NCBI RefSeq assembly: GCF_015476235.1
Contig: NZ_CP064338.1
Coordinates: 124,001 to 188,000 of the forward strand
Length of the DNA stretch: 64,000 nt
From: Caldimonas thermodepolymerans
GTDB lineage: Bacteria > Pseudomonadota > Gammaproteobacteria > Burkholderiales > Burkholderiaceae_C
Reading direction: 5' to 3'
In this document: in pieces, positions 11,717 through 20,695 of the stretch
How the letters are laid out: each line of letters begins with the position of its first letter
Position numbering within the stretch: the stretch's first letter is position 1
Position numbers and translations under genes: made by a program
The notes under the pieces: generated by a model
Databases searched by the model: none
The model's input: only the letters and a program-made list of their open reading frames with translations
Told to the model about the DNA's origin: nothing

Positions 11717-12637
11717 ATGCCGCTGGGCACCCTGGACCGGACTCCACCGCCTTTCTTCAAGCAAGGGCCGTCGGCGTTCACGCGCCTGATGATCTTCTCC
11801 GCCCTGGCGGTCTTCCTGATGGTGGCCGACACGCGGCTGCACATCACCCAGCCCCTGCGGGCCGTGATCGCCACCGTGCTGCACCCGATCCAGCGCGCCC
11901 TGCTGGTGCCGGTCGAGCTGGTGGCCACCGGCGGCGCCTACCTGGACGGGGTCAAGGAAGCGCGTGCCGCCGAGGAGCTGGCGCGCCGCCAGCTGGTCGA
12001 GCAGGCCGCCCGCATTGCCCGCATGGAGTTGCTCGAGCGCGAGAACGCCCAGCTGCGTGCGCTGCTGGAGCTGCGCCCGGCGGTGCAGGCCCGCACCCGT
12101 GCGGCCGAGGTGCTCTACGACGCGCCCGACCCGTTCAGCCGCCGCGTGGTGGTGGACATCGGCAGCACCCACGGCGTGGTCCTGGGCTCGCCGGTGATCG
12201 ACCAGAACGGCGTGCTGGGCCAGGTCACGCGGGTGTATCCGCTCACTTCGGAAGTGACCCTGCTGACCGACCGGCAGGCGCTGATCCCGGTGCTGAACAC
12301 GCGCACCCTGGTGCGCGGCGTGGCCTACGGCGACCCGGCCCATGACGCGATGGAGCTGCGCTTCATGGCCGCCAACGCCGACGTCGCCGAGGGCGACCTG
12401 CTCAGCACCTCGGGCGTGGACGGCGTCTACCCGCCGGGCCTGGCGGTCGCGCGCGTGACCAAGGTGGACCGCCGCTCCGACTCCCCCTTCGCCAAGATCA
12501 CCCTGCAGCCGGTGGCCTCGCCCGGCAGCGCGCGCCACGTGCTGATCGTCGACCCGATCGGCGGCCACCTGCCGCAGCGCCCGCCCGAGGACGAGGCGCC
12601 GTCCGAGACCCGCAAGAAAGCGAGGGCCGCCCGATGA
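11717..12637 (+). CDS. mreC: Rod shape-determining protein MreC
   Basis: A 306-residue inner-membrane protein with a short cytoplasmic N-terminus, one membrane span near residues 25-45 (LMIFSALAVFLMVADT), a periplasmic coiled coil near 78-115 (repeated Glu/Leu/Arg up to RENAQLRALLEL) and the paired beta-barrel domains of MreC (DIGSTHGVVLGSPVI, then GDLLSTSGVDGVYPPGLAVA). The C-terminal 30 residues are polar and proline/acid-rich, a variable tail. It scaffolds PBP2 and RodA in the elongasome. The stop overlaps the mreD start by 4 bp. Confidence 0.96.
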   Translation: MPLGTLDRTPPPFFKQGPSAFTRLMIFSALAVFLMVADTRLHITQPLRAVIATVLHPIQRALLVPVELVATGGAYLDGVKEARAAEELARRQLVEQAARIARMELLERENAQLRALLELRPAVQARTRAAEVLYDAPDPFSRRVVVDIGSTHGVVLGSPVIDQNGVLGQVTRVYPLTSEVTLLTDRQALIPVLNTRTLVRGVAYGDPAHDAMELRFMAANADVAEGDLLSTSGVDGVYPPGLAVARVTKVDRRSDSPFAKITLQPVASPGSARHVLIVDPIGGHLPQRPPEDEAPSETRKKARAAR

Positions 12638-13152
12638 TGCCGCGCGGTTCCGACCAGCTGCTGCTGCCGGTCAACCCGGTGTTCATGTGGGCCTCGCTGC
12701 TGGCGGCCTTCGCGCTGAACCTGGTGCCCGTCGGCCAGACCACCGCGGTGCCGGACCTGCTGGCGCTGGTCCTGGTGTTCTGGAACGTGCACCAGCCGCG
12801 CCGCGTCGGCGTGGGCGCCGCCTTCGCCTTCGGCCTGATGATGGACGTGCACGAAGGCGCGCTGCTCGGCCAGCACGCGCTGGCCTACACGCTGCTGTCC
12901 TATTTCGCGATCACCATCCACCGGCGCCTGCTGTGGTTCAGCGTGCTGTCGCAGGCGGTGCAGATCCTGCCGCTGTTCTTTGCCGCCCACGTGGTGTCGG
13001 TGCTGATCCGCATGATCGCCGGCGGCGTCTTCCCCGGCTGGGAACTGCTGCTCGCGCCGGTGTTCGAAGCGGTGTTGTGGCCGCTGGCGACCTGGGTGCT
13101 GCTCGCGCCGCAGCGCCGCCCGCCGGACCCCGACGCCAACCGGCCGCTGTAG
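12634..13152 (+). CDS. mreD: Rod shape-determining protein MreD
   Basis: A 172-residue membrane protein with five to six predicted spans, matching MreD. Characteristic are the N-terminal LLPVNPVFMWASLL span, VPDLLALVLVFWNVHQP and the AFGLMMDVHEGALLGQHALAY stretch in the centre. It overlaps mreC by 4 bp and precedes mrdA by 36 bases, so it is part of the elongasome operon. MreD stabilises the MreC-PBP2-RodA complex. Position and topology make the assignment firm even though the family is poorly conserved in sequence. Confidence 0.94.
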   Translation: MMPRGSDQLLLPVNPVFMWASLLAAFALNLVPVGQTTAVPDLLALVLVFWNVHQPRRVGVGAAFAFGLMMDVHEGALLGQHALAYTLLSYFAITIHRRLLWFSVLSQAVQILPLFFAAHVVSVLIRMIAGGVFPGWELLLAPVFEAVLWPLATWVLLAPQRRPPDPDANRPL

Positions 13153-13188
13153 CCACCGCCCGCGAGGCCCTGCCGCGCCCCCACGCGC

Positions 13189-15231
13189 ATGACCGAACTC
13201 AAGAACGTCGAACTCGAGCTGTCGCGCTTTCGCGCGAGGGTGCTGTTCGCCGCGGCCATGGTGCTGGTGTGCTTCGGGCTGATCTTCGCGCGCCTGGCCT
13301 ACCTGCAGGTGATCCGCTACGACGAGCTGTCCACGCGCGCCGAGAACAACCGCATCGCCGTGGTGCCCATCGTCCCCAACCGCGGGCTGATCGTCGACCG
13401 CAACGGCGTGGTGCTGGCCAACAACTACTCGGCCTACACGCTGGAGCTGACGCCGTCGAAGATCGCCGACCTGGACGCCACCATCGACGCCCTGTCCGAG
13501 GTGGTCGAGATCACCAACTACGACCGGCGGCGCTTCCGCCGGCTGATGGACGAGTCCAAGAGCTTCGAGTCGCTGCCGATCCGCACCCGCCTGACCGACG
13601 AGGAGGTGGCGCGCTTCTCGGTGCAAGCCTACCGCTTTCCCGGCGTGGAGATCAAGGCACGGCTGTTCCGCCACTACCCGCTCGGCGAGATCGGCAGCCA
13701 CGTGATCGGCTACATCGGCCGCATCAACCAGGCCGAGAAGGAGAAGATCGAGGACTCCGAGGACGCGGCCAACTACCGCGGCACCGACTACATCGGCAAG
13801 CTGGGCATCGAGCAGAGCTACGAGCGCGAGCTGCACGGCATCACCGGCTTCGAGGAGGTGGAGACCAGCGCCGGCGGGCGCGCGGTGCGGCGGCTGCGCT
13901 CCAGCCCGGCGATCCCGGGCAACACCGTGGTGCTGTCCATCGACATCAAGCTGCAGGCGCTGGTCGAGCGGCTGTACGGCAACCGGCGCGGCGCGCTGGT
14001 GGCGATCGACCCCAAGACCGGCGAGCTGCTGGCCTTCGTCAGCAAGCCGACCTTCGACCCCAACCTGTTCGTCGAGGGCATCGACGTCGAGAACTGGCGC
14101 GCGCTCAACGAGTCGCCCGACAAGCCGCTGCTCAACCGCGCGCTGCGGGGCACCTACCCGCCCGGCTCCACGTTCAAGCCGTTCATGGCGATGGCCGCGC
14201 TCAACAGCGGCAAGCGCGGGCCGAACGAGGCCATCCTCGACACCGGGGTGTTCCTGTTCGGCAACCACCGCTTCCGCAGCCACGGCGACGTCGGGCTGGG
14301 CATGGTCGACATGCACCGCTCGATCGTCAAGTCGAGCAACGTCTACTACTACTCGCTGGCCAACGAGATGGGCGTGGACCTGATCCACGCGCAGCTCGCG
14401 CCGTTCGGCTTCGGCCAGATCACCGGCATCGACATCGAGGGCGAGGTGCGCGGCGTGCTGCCGTCCACCGAATGGAAGCGCCGTGCCTACAAGAAGCCCG
14501 AGCAGCAGCGCTGGTACGCCGGCGAGACCATCTCGCTGGGCATCGGCCAGGGCTACAACAACTTCACGATGCTGCAGCTGTCGCATGCGCTGGCCACGCT
14601 GGTCTCGGGCGGCGAGCGCCACGTGCCGCACCTGGTGCGCGAGATCCGCGACGTGGTCACGCGCGAGCGTCGCCCGGTGGGCGGCCAGCGCCTCGAGCCG
14701 CTCGACCTGAAGGCGCAGCATGTCGAGATCATCAAGCGCGCGATGCACGCGGTGACGCAGGAAGGCACCTCGACCCGCGTGTTCGCCGGTGCGCCCTACG
14801 CGAGCGGCGGCAAGACCGGCACCGCGCAGGCCGTCACGATCCGCCAGAACGAGAAGTACAACGCGGCCAAGATGGCCGAGTACCTGCGCGACCACTCGCT
14901 GTACATCGCCTTCGCCCCGGTCGATGATCCGCAGATCGCGGTCGCGCTGATCGTCGAGAACGCCGGCTTCGGCGCGCAGGCCGCCGCGCCGATCGCGCGC
15001 CGGGTGCTGGACTACTGGCTGGCCGGCATCTATCCCAGCGAGGAAGACATCCTGGCCGTGCAGAACGGCCAGGCGGCCGCCCCGATCGGCACGCCGCGGC
15101 GCGCCTCCGAGGTGCAGCTGCCCGCGCCGGTGCTGCCGGCCACCGGCAGCACCGTGCTGCCCGTCCCGGCCCAGGCCGTGCCGGCCTCCGCGGTGGCCCC
15201 CGTGTCCCTCAACCCCGAGCCCGCCCGATGA
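13189..15231 (+). CDS. mrdA: Penicillin-binding protein 2, elongasome transpeptidase
   Basis: A 680-residue class B PBP. There is one N-terminal membrane anchor (near residues 20-42), a pedestal domain, and a C-terminal transpeptidase domain with the three active-site motifs: SxxK in GSTFKPF (Ser about 326), SxN in VKSSNVYYY near residue 383, and KTGTA near 542. It cross-links peptidoglycan in lateral wall synthesis and works with RodA, whose start codon overlaps its stop by 4 bp. The final about 55 residues are proline- and alanine-rich and probably disordered, longer than in the E. coli protein. Confidence 0.97.
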   Translation: MTELKNVELELSRFRARVLFAAAMVLVCFGLIFARLAYLQVIRYDELSTRAENNRIAVVPIVPNRGLIVDRNGVVLANNYSAYTLELTPSKIADLDATIDALSEVVEITNYDRRRFRRLMDESKSFESLPIRTRLTDEEVARFSVQAYRFPGVEIKARLFRHYPLGEIGSHVIGYIGRINQAEKEKIEDSEDAANYRGTDYIGKLGIEQSYERELHGITGFEEVETSAGGRAVRRLRSSPAIPGNTVVLSIDIKLQALVERLYGNRRGALVAIDPKTGELLAFVSKPTFDPNLFVEGIDVENWRALNESPDKPLLNRALRGTYPPGSTFKPFMAMAALNSGKRGPNEAILDTGVFLFGNHRFRSHGDVGLGMVDMHRSIVKSSNVYYYSLANEMGVDLIHAQLAPFGFGQITGIDIEGEVRGVLPSTEWKRRAYKKPEQQRWYAGETISLGIGQGYNNFTMLQLSHALATLVSGGERHVPHLVREIRDVVTRERRPVGGQRLEPLDLKAQHVEIIKRAMHAVTQEGTSTRVFAGAPYASGGKTGTAQAVTIRQNEKYNAAKMAEYLRDHSLYIAFAPVDDPQIAVALIVENAGFGAQAAAPIARRVLDYWLAGIYPSEEDILAVQNGQAAAPIGTPRRASEVQLPAPVLPATGSTVLPVPAQAVPASAVAPVSLNPEPAR

Positions 15232-16385
15232 ACGTCGCCTTCGAACGCCCCTCCCTGTGGCAGCGCGCCAGGCCGGTCTTCACCGGCTTCGACGGCTGGC
15301 TGGCACTGGCGGTGCTGCTGCTGTGCAGTGCCGGGCTGGTCATCATGTACTCGGCCGGCTACGACCACGGCACCCGCTTCTACGACCATGCGCGCAACAT
15401 GCTGATCGCCGCGCTGGTGGTGTTCGTCGTCGCGCAGGTGTCGCCGCAGAAGCTGATGGCGATCGCCGTGCCGCTGTACGTGCTGGGCGTGGTGCTGCTG
15501 CTGGGCGTCGAGTTCTTCGGCATCACCCGCAAGGGGGCGACGCGCTGGCTCAACGTCGGCGTCACCGTGATCCAGCCCAGCGAGCTGCTCAAGTTCGCGG
15601 TGCCGCTGATGCTGGCCTGGTGGTTCCAGCGCCGCGAGGGGCAGCTGCGCACGCTGGACTTCATCGTCGCGGCGGGCATCCTGGCGCTGCCCGTGGGCCT
15701 GATCATGAAGCAGCCCGACCTGGGCACCGCGCTGCTGGTGCTGGCCGGCGGGCTGTTCGTGATCTTCTTCGCCGGCCTGTCGTGGAAGCTGATCCTCCCG
15801 GTGCTGGTCGGCGGTGCGATCGGCATCACCGCGCTGGTGCTCGCCGAGGACCGCATCTGCCAGCCCGACGTCGAATGGCCGGTGCTGCACGCCTACCAGA
15901 AGGGGCGCGTGTGCACGCTGCTCGATCCGGGCAAGGACCCGCTCGGCAAGGGCTTCCACACGCTGCAAGGCATGATCGCGATCGGCTCCGGGGGGCTGAC
16001 CGGCAAGGGTTTCATGAAGGGCACGCAGACCCACCTGGAGTTCATCCCCGAGCGCACCACCGACTTCATCTTCGCCGCCTATTCCGAGGAGTTCGGGCTG
16101 GCCGGCAACGTCGCCCTGCTGCTGGGCTTCATCTTCCTGGTCTTCCGCGGGCTGGTGATCGCCACCGAGGCGCCGACGCTGTTCTCGCGCCTGCTCGCGG
16201 GGGCGGTGTCGCTGATCTTCTTCACCTATGCCTTCGTCAACATGGGCATGGTCAGCGGCATCCTGCCCGTGGTGGGCGTGCCCCTGCCCTTCATCAGCTA
16301 CGGCGGCACCGCGATGGTGACGCTGGGGCTGGGCATCGGCATCCTGATGTCGATCGCCAAGAGCCGGCGACTGATGGTCTCCTGA
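15228..16385 (+). CDS. rodA: RodA peptidoglycan glycosyltransferase (SEDS family)
   Basis: A 385-residue SEDS-family polytopic membrane protein with about ten spans. It polymerises lipid II glycan strands as the partner of PBP2. Visible SEDS features are SAGLVIMYSAGYDHG at the first loop, KGATRWLNVG, QPSELLKFAVPL, KQPDLGTALLVLAGG, the ERTTDFIFAAYSEEFG periplasmic stretch with its conserved acidic residue, and the C-terminal GVPLPFISYGGTAM. It is the last gene of the operon that begins at mreB; a minus-strand luxI follows convergently. Confidence 0.97.
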   Translation: MNVAFERPSLWQRARPVFTGFDGWLALAVLLLCSAGLVIMYSAGYDHGTRFYDHARNMLIAALVVFVVAQVSPQKLMAIAVPLYVLGVVLLLGVEFFGITRKGATRWLNVGVTVIQPSELLKFAVPLMLAWWFQRREGQLRTLDFIVAAGILALPVGLIMKQPDLGTALLVLAGGLFVIFFAGLSWKLILPVLVGGAIGITALVLAEDRICQPDVEWPVLHAYQKGRVCTLLDPGKDPLGKGFHTLQGMIAIGSGGLTGKGFMKGTQTHLEFIPERTTDFIFAAYSEEFGLAGNVALLLGFIFLVFRGLVIATEAPTLFSRLLAGAVSLIFFTYAFVNMGMVSGILPVVGVPLPFISYGGTAMVTLGLGIGILMSIAKSRRLMVS

Positions 16386-16432
16386 GCGGCGCCCTGGTCA
16401 CCGGGCGGCCCGGAAGGCGCAGCCTGGTCCGT

Positions 16433-17095
16433 TCAGGTCCAGCTGCGGGTCGTGTCCGCCGTGGCGGCGGGGGCATTGGCGCGCAACGCGGGCGCGACGC
16501 GCTCGCGCGGCGGCACGTAGTGCGCCAGCAGGCGCAGCGAGTGGGCGTCCACCTCGATCCAGCAGGCAAACAGCGGGTGGCCGCCGACCATCACCGGCGG
16601 CCCGGCGCGGTGGATGTGCAGGCCGGCGCGGCGCAGCAGGCGCTCGACGCCCAGCGGCGAGACCGTGACGAAGCGCTCCACGCCATGGCGGGCCGCGAAA
16701 TGCAGCGCGGTGGCGAACACGTGCTCGGCCACCTTCAGTTCCATCTGGCGCGACAGCTGGTGGGGCGCGCCGCAGTTCATCGACGCGAAGCGCGACAGCT
16801 CCCAGATCCGTTCGTGGCGCGGCACCGGCGCGCCGTGCAGCAGCTGCGGGAACACGTCGGCCAGCAGGTAGGGGCCGGTGGTGGGCAGCAGGCGGGCGCA
16901 GCCGCAGATCGCGCCCGTCTCGTCGCGCGCGATCACGTAGCCGGTCTGCGGGCCGTCGAACTGGTCCTGCTCGCGGCCGTTCTCGGTGGGCAGGTCCCAT
17001 TTCAGGGTCTCGATGAAGATACGGTGGCGGTAGACCGCCAGCTCGTCGAGCAGACTGGGGGCAAGGGTGGCTCCGGTTCCACAGATGACGTCCAC
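16433..17095 (-). CDS. luxI: Acyl-homoserine-lactone synthase (LuxI family)
   Basis: A 220-residue LuxI-type synthase that makes an N-acyl-homoserine lactone from S-adenosylmethionine and an acyl carrier. All the invariant residues of the family are visible: Arg25, Phe27, Trp33, Asp44, Asp47, Arg68 (in CARLLPT), Glu99 and Arg102 (WELSRFA). The start is GTG at 17095, preceded by an excellent GAAGGAGG five bases away. A perfect lux box lies 67 bases upstream, so positive autoregulation by the neighbouring LuxR is expected. The C-terminal about 15 residues are variable. Chain length of the signal cannot be deduced. Confidence 0.95.
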   Translation of the reverse strand: MDVICGTGATLAPSLLDELAVYRHRIFIETLKWDLPTENGREQDQFDGPQTGYVIARDETGAICGCARLLPTTGPYLLADVFPQLLHGAPVPRHERIWELSRFASMNCGAPHQLSRQMELKVAEHVFATALHFAARHGVERFVTVSPLGVERLLRRAGLHIHRAGPPVMVGGHPLFACWIEVDAHSLRLLAHYVPPRERVAPALRANAPAATADTTRSWT

Positions 17096-17161
17096 AAGAG
17101 CCTCCTTCGTCAGTTACGGCAGCCGGGACGACCGATTTCAGAGCAGGGCATGGGGGGTCAC

Positions 17162-17181
17162 AACTGTCAGGGTTGACAGAA
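17162..17181. promoter_or_regulatory. lux box in the luxI / rsaM divergent promoter region
   Basis: The 20-base element AACTGTCAGGGTTGACAGAA contains perfect inverted half-sites CTGTCA and TGACAG around GGGT, matching the LuxR-family consensus CTGNCA-N4-TNNCAG at every fixed position. It lies 67 bases before the luxI start and 133 bases before the rsaM-like start, so it could control both. Confidence 0.88.
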
Positions 17182-17313
17182 ATTCGCGCCCCGAACCGGG
17201 GATTGTCGGCTGGGGGCAACTGCGGCACTGTTCACCGCCTTGCAACGTGCTTAGCATGAAACGTCCATCCTGGCGCGACCCGGTCGCGCGGGACTACACC
17301 GACAGGCAGTTCC

Positions 17314-17823
17314 GTGGCGAGAAGACTCCGTAACGCGCGTGCCGGCCGCGTCCCCGCCTCGTGCGGGGCGCCCCTCGTGACCCTGCCCGGCCGGGGTCGC
17401 AGCCCCTGGTCCGGCCCCCGGCCCGGTCGCCTGTCGTTCCTGCCTGCCGTGGCCGCCGGCCCCGCCGAGGACGGCTACCTGCGCGTCACCTGGGGCGAAT
17501 TGTGCGCCGCCGAGTTCGCCCACCTGTGTTCCGGCCTCGATCCGGACGAGCCCCGCCTGCCCGACAGCCTCTGGGTCGTGAGCGGCTACACCGAATGGGT
17601 CAGCGGCCCCGAGCCGCTCATCTCGCTGGGCTGGGACTGGCGCCTCAACGGCATCACCGGGGTGCTCGAGCTGGCCTCGGCCACGGTGCGCAGCAACCTG
17701 ATGCTGATCGGGCAGGACCGCATCGACCTGGGCTGCCAGGTCACCGAACAGCTGCTGAGCCGGCGCCTGAGCCGCATGGACTGGCAGCCGGTGGTGGCCT
17801 CGGCGGTGGGCCTGCGGCAGTAG
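17314..17823 (+). CDS. rsaM: RsaM-like quorum-sensing modulator (DUF4902 type)
   Basis: A protein of up to 169 residues lying between luxI and luxR. Its core, from GYLRVTWGEL through GYTEWVSG and ISLGWDWRL to the C-terminus, has the tryptophan-rich look of RsaM proteins (DUF4902), which in Burkholderia and some pseudomonads sit between luxI- and luxR-type genes and repress AHL output. There is no helix-turn-helix. Start choice is uncertain: GTG at 17314 gives the longest chain, but the first about 45 residues are Arg/Pro-rich and unlike the family, so the GTG at 17377 or a later start is likely. The identification rests on recalled family features and gene position, without a profile search. 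Confidence 0.72.
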   Translation: MARRLRNARAGRVPASCGAPLVTLPGRGRSPWSGPRPGRLSFLPAVAAGPAEDGYLRVTWGELCAAEFAHLCSGLDPDEPRLPDSLWVVSGYTEWVSGPEPLISLGWDWRLNGITGVLELASATVRSNLMLIGQDRIDLGCQVTEQLLSRRLSRMDWQPVVASAVGLRQ

Positions 17824-17843
17824 GCGCGGCCGCGCGCGCACGC

Positions 17844-18554
17844 TCAGAGCAGGCCGAGCACCGCGGCGCGCAGCACCGCCGCGGTCTTGTTGCTCGCGCC
17901 CAGCTTGAGCATCGCGTTGTTGATGTGGAAGTTGACCGTGCGCTCGGAGATGCCGAGGATGTCCGCGACGTCGTTGGAGGTCTTGCCGTCGCCGGTCCAG
18001 CGCAGCACCTCGGCCTCGCGGTCGGACAGGCGCACGTCGATCTCGGGCATCAGCTTGCTGGCCAGCCACTGCGTCATGCCCAGGTGGGCGACCTCGGTCA
18101 GCCAGTACATCTGGGCGCGGCGGGCGGCCAGCTCGCTGCGGGTGATCTCGTCCTTGGAGCGCGACAGCGTCAGCAGGCTGGACAGCCCCTGGTGGTCGCG
18201 CATCGGCAGCGCCAGCCCCACCTTGAGGCCGTGGGCGTGCGCGTCTTCCCAGAACTCCAGCGTCGAGGCCGGCATGCACTCCGACCACAGCACCGGCCCG
18301 GCCGAGCGGGCGGCGCGCCGCACCGTCGGGTCGATGGCCAGATAACCCATCTCCTGGTAGCGCTTCTGCCAGGCCTCGGGATAGTTGTTGAACATCGTCA
18401 CCCGCGGGTTGGACAGCGGCAGCGCCACCTTCATCCCGTAGGCGCAGTACTCGAAGCCCAGGTCCCGCGCGGCTTCCGACAGGCGCGCGAACAGCTCCTT
18501 CTCGGACGAGGCCGTCAGCAAGGACTGGATGTCTTCCTCCTGCCACGCCTTCAT
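17844..18554 (-). CDS. luxR: LuxR-family AHL-responsive transcriptional regulator
   Basis: A 236-residue LuxR-type receptor. The autoinducer-binding domain (about 15-160) has the conserved Trp62, Tyr66, Asp75-Pro76 (AIDPTV) and Trp90 of the ligand pocket. The LuxR helix-turn-helix (about 174-236) has LSDREAEVLRWTGDGKT and NFHINNAMLKLGASNKTAA. The ATG at 18554 follows AGGAGG by four bases; the frame stays open upstream to 18782 but that part is not family-like. It is convergent with the rsaM-like gene (20 bases) and shares strand with luxI, forming a complete sensing circuit. No lux box is seen before luxR itself. Confidence 0.95.
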   Translation of the reverse strand: MKAWQEEDIQSLLTASSEKELFARLSEAARDLGFEYCAYGMKVALPLSNPRVTMFNNYPEAWQKRYQEMGYLAIDPTVRRAARSAGPVLWSECMPASTLEFWEDAHAHGLKVGLALPMRDHQGLSSLLTLSRSKDEITRSELAARRAQMYWLTEVAHLGMTQWLASKLMPEIDVRLSDREAEVLRWTGDGKTSNDVADILGISERTVNFHINNAMLKLGASNKTAAVLRAAVLGLL

Positions 18555-18709
18555 AGGGCCTCCTCTGCCACCGATGCAACTCCCAGGGCCATCGCGTACT
18601 GTCTTTGCAGGATCGGAGTGTAGAGGCTCACCTTTCGCGCAGCATCCGCGGCAACGCTGAAAGGTCGAATTATGTCGGGATGCTGCGGGTTGTACGTGCC
18701 TGTGACAGG

Positions 18710-18741
18710 AAAAAGCCGGACGGCCGGCGGGCCTGTCCGGC
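18710..18741 (-). terminator. Intrinsic terminator of the oxoprolinase/TRAP-binding-protein unit
   Basis: On the minus strand a 7-bp stem (GCCGGAC / GTCCGGC, bases 18741-18735 and 18721-18715) with a GC-rich loop is followed by five T residues (18714-18710). It is 64 bases past the stop of the membrane-protein gene at 18805 and closes that minus-strand unit before luxR. Confidence 0.75.
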
Positions 18742-18804
18742 CGGGCGGCGGCGCGTGCCGGCACCCGGCCGCCGTCCCGCATCCGGCCGTCCTGGAAGTG
18801 GGCA

Positions 18805-19587
18805 CTAGCGTCGGGTGAGGTGCCGGTGCAGCGCGTGCGCCGTCAGGGCGGTGCCGAGCGCCGCCAGCAGGGCCGCCAGCGCCGCCAGCAGCGCGCCGCG
18901 GGGCAGCAGCAGGTGCAGCACGATGAAGAAGGCGGCAAAGCCGAACATCCCCCGCACGAAGCCGGCCAGCAGGGCTGCCGTCGCCGCGGCACCGTAGCGC
19001 GGCAGCGTGAAGCAGGGCAGCACGTTCCCGGCAATGGGAACGGCCAGCAGCAGCCCGCTGACCATGGGCGGCAGCGCATCGGCCCCCAGCATGACGGCCG
19101 CGGCCATGGCCACCGCCACCGCGACGCGCCACGCCAGCTCGCTGCGCGGGATGGCCACCGGCCCGCCCGGGGCCAGCCGGGTGCCGGCGCGGCGTGCGCA
19201 GAGCTGCAGCGCCTTGAGCCCGGCCAGCGGCGCGGCCACCGCCAGCGCGTAGGTGCCGGCCGCAGGCAGGGGCAGTTGCCCCAGTGCCCAGCCGCCGCCG
19301 ACGATGGTGGCGTTGGCCGCGACCAGCCCGGCCCACCATGGCAGGCCCGAGACGGCGCACAGCCCGAACACGACCAGGTGCGCAATCGTGGCCGGCAGGC
19401 ACACCAGCGTGGCCAGCGCGATCGGCCCGGCCTGCGCCGGCTGCTGCGCCAGCACGAACAGCATGATGGGGGCGGCGATCACCGGCATCCCGGCCAGCGT
19501 CCCGGCCACGCCGTGGCCGTAGCGCCGGGCGGCCAGCGTGGCCAGCAGCACCGAGGCGACGACCAGTCCCAGCTTCAGCGCCAGCAC
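18805..19587 (-). CDS. Polytopic membrane protein of unknown function
   Basis: A 260-residue hydrophobic protein with about eight predicted spans and a GTG start. No family motif that I recognise is present. Notable stretches are AGTLAGMPVIAAPIMLFVL in the N-terminal part and VSGLLLAVPIAGNVLPCFTLP in the C-terminal half, which look like two repeats of a proline-broken hairpin; the protein may therefore be an internal duplication. It lies 43 bases after the TRAP binding-protein gene on the same strand and before a terminator, so it may belong to the oxoprolinase unit, for example as an exporter or permease. That is inference. Confidence 0.7.
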   Translation of the reverse strand: MLALKLGLVVASVLLATLAARRYGHGVAGTLAGMPVIAAPIMLFVLAQQPAQAGPIALATLVCLPATIAHLVVFGLCAVSGLPWWAGLVAANATIVGGGWALGQLPLPAAGTYALAVAAPLAGLKALQLCARRAGTRLAPGGPVAIPRSELAWRVAVAVAMAAAVMLGADALPPMVSGLLLAVPIAGNVLPCFTLPRYGAAATAALLAGFVRGMFGFAAFFIVLHLLLPRGALLAALAALLAALGTALTAHALHRHLTRR

Positions 19588-19630
19588 GGGGCCTCCGGGG
19601 CATCGTCGCGGCGGCGTCGCATCGTGCGCC

Positions 19631-20695
19631 TCACCGGCTCGCCGCCTGCGTGAAGTACGGCAGGAACACCGCGTTGCCGCGCCCGGCGGTGCCGCGGATC
19701 CATTCCAGCGAGAACTTCTCGCCCAGGCGCTTGAGCTCGCGCGCCAGGATGGCGCCGGGCGGCTCCACCGTCATGCCGCGCGCGGCCAGCGCCTGCCGGG
19801 CGGCGCCGGCCTCGTCCTGGCTCATCTGCCAGCCGCGCTGCTGCGCGACGGCCGCCGCGTCCAGCACGCGGCCCTGGTGCTCGGGCGGCAGCGCGTCGAA
19901 CGCGGCCAGGCGCACCAGCACCGCGTTCTTCGGGATCCAGGCGTGGATGTCGTAGAAGTGTCTCAGTCCGTTCCAGGCCTCGCTGTCCACGCCGGTGGCC
20001 GCCGAGGTCAGCATCGCGTCGATGCGGCCGGTGCGGATCGCCTCGGGCAGCTCCACCGCGCCGATCTCGACCGGCTGCGCCTGCACGTAGGCGGCGAAGC
20101 GCCGCGTGGTCTCGTTGTAGACCCGAAAGCGCATGCCGCGCAGGTCGGCGATGCTGCCCACGGGACGGCGGGCATAGAGCCCTTGCGGTGGCCAGGGCAC
20201 GTCGAACAGCAGCCGCAGCCCCAGCGCGCGGGCGTCCTGGTCGATGAAGGCGCGCGAGATCCCGGCCAGCCGCCGGGCGTCCTCGTAGCCGGAGACGACG
20301 AAGGGCACGGCGTCGACGTCGGCCAGCGGCAGCTGCGCCGCGCTGCCGCTGAGCAGCACCTCGCCGGCCTCGAAGCGGCCGGCGCGCAGGCCGTCGAGGA
20401 TCTCCGGCAGCGGGGCCAGCTGGCCGCCCGCATGCACGTCGATGCGCAGCGCACCGCCGGTGGCGGCTTGCACGTCCTGCGCGAAGCGCTCGATGTTGCG
20501 CGCATGGAAGCCGTGCGCCGGGTAGCCGGTGGCGAGCTGCCAGGTGCGCACGCGGTCGGCGGAGGCCGCGCGCACCGGCCCCCGGCCTGCGGCGATGGCG
20601 GCGGCTGCCAGGGCCTGCAGCCAGGCGCGCCGGCTGCACCGGCGGGCCGGCACGGGCATCCGGCCGGCCCCGTCGACCTCAGGCCTGCGGTCCAT
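19631..20695 (-). CDS. TRAP transporter substrate-binding protein, orphan DctP paralogue
   Basis: A 354-residue DctP-family periplasmic binding protein. The leader (about 1-43) contains an [16 protein letters not shown] segment, possibly a Tat signal because of RR-x-WLQ. The mature part matches Dct[14 protein letters not shown], a [16 protein letters not shown] segment and [23 protein letters not shown] with the conserved substrate-carboxylate Arg region. It clearly resembles the DctP at 25182 (WDLASAYPPNNF, AWPPQGLFSKKPISS) but has no membrane subunits beside it. Start at 20695 overlaps the oxoprolinase stop by 17 bp and has GGAGG upstream, so translation is coupled to the enzyme gene. Confidence 0.9.
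   Translation of the reverse strand: MDRRPEVDGAGRMPVPARRCSRRAWLQALAAAAIAAGRGPVRAASADRVRTWQLATGYPAHGFHARNIERFAQDVQAATGGALRIDVHAGGQLAPLPEILDGLRAGRFEAGEVLLSGSAAQLPLADVDAVPFVVSGYEDARRLAGISRAFIDQDARALGLRLLFDVPWPPQGLYARRPVGSIADLRGMRFRVYNETTRRFAAYVQAQPVEIGAVELPEAIRTGRIDAMLTSAATGVDSEAWNGLRHFYDIHAWIPKNAVLVRLAAFDALPPEHQGRVLDAAAVAQQRGWQMSQDEAGAARQALAARGMTVEPPGAILARELKRLGEKFSLEWIRGTAGRGNAVFLPYFTQAASR

Noticed and set aside
12427-14895. An 822-codon minus-strand frame opposite mreC-mreD-mrdA
   Set aside because: His/Gly/Val/Ala-rich shadow of the elongasome genes without motifs.
18697-18712. CCTGTGACAGG-like palindrome upstream of luxR as a second lux box
   Set aside because: Half-sites are only five bases apart from the centre and do not fit CTGNCA-N4-TNNCAG spacing; it is next to a terminator of the other gene.
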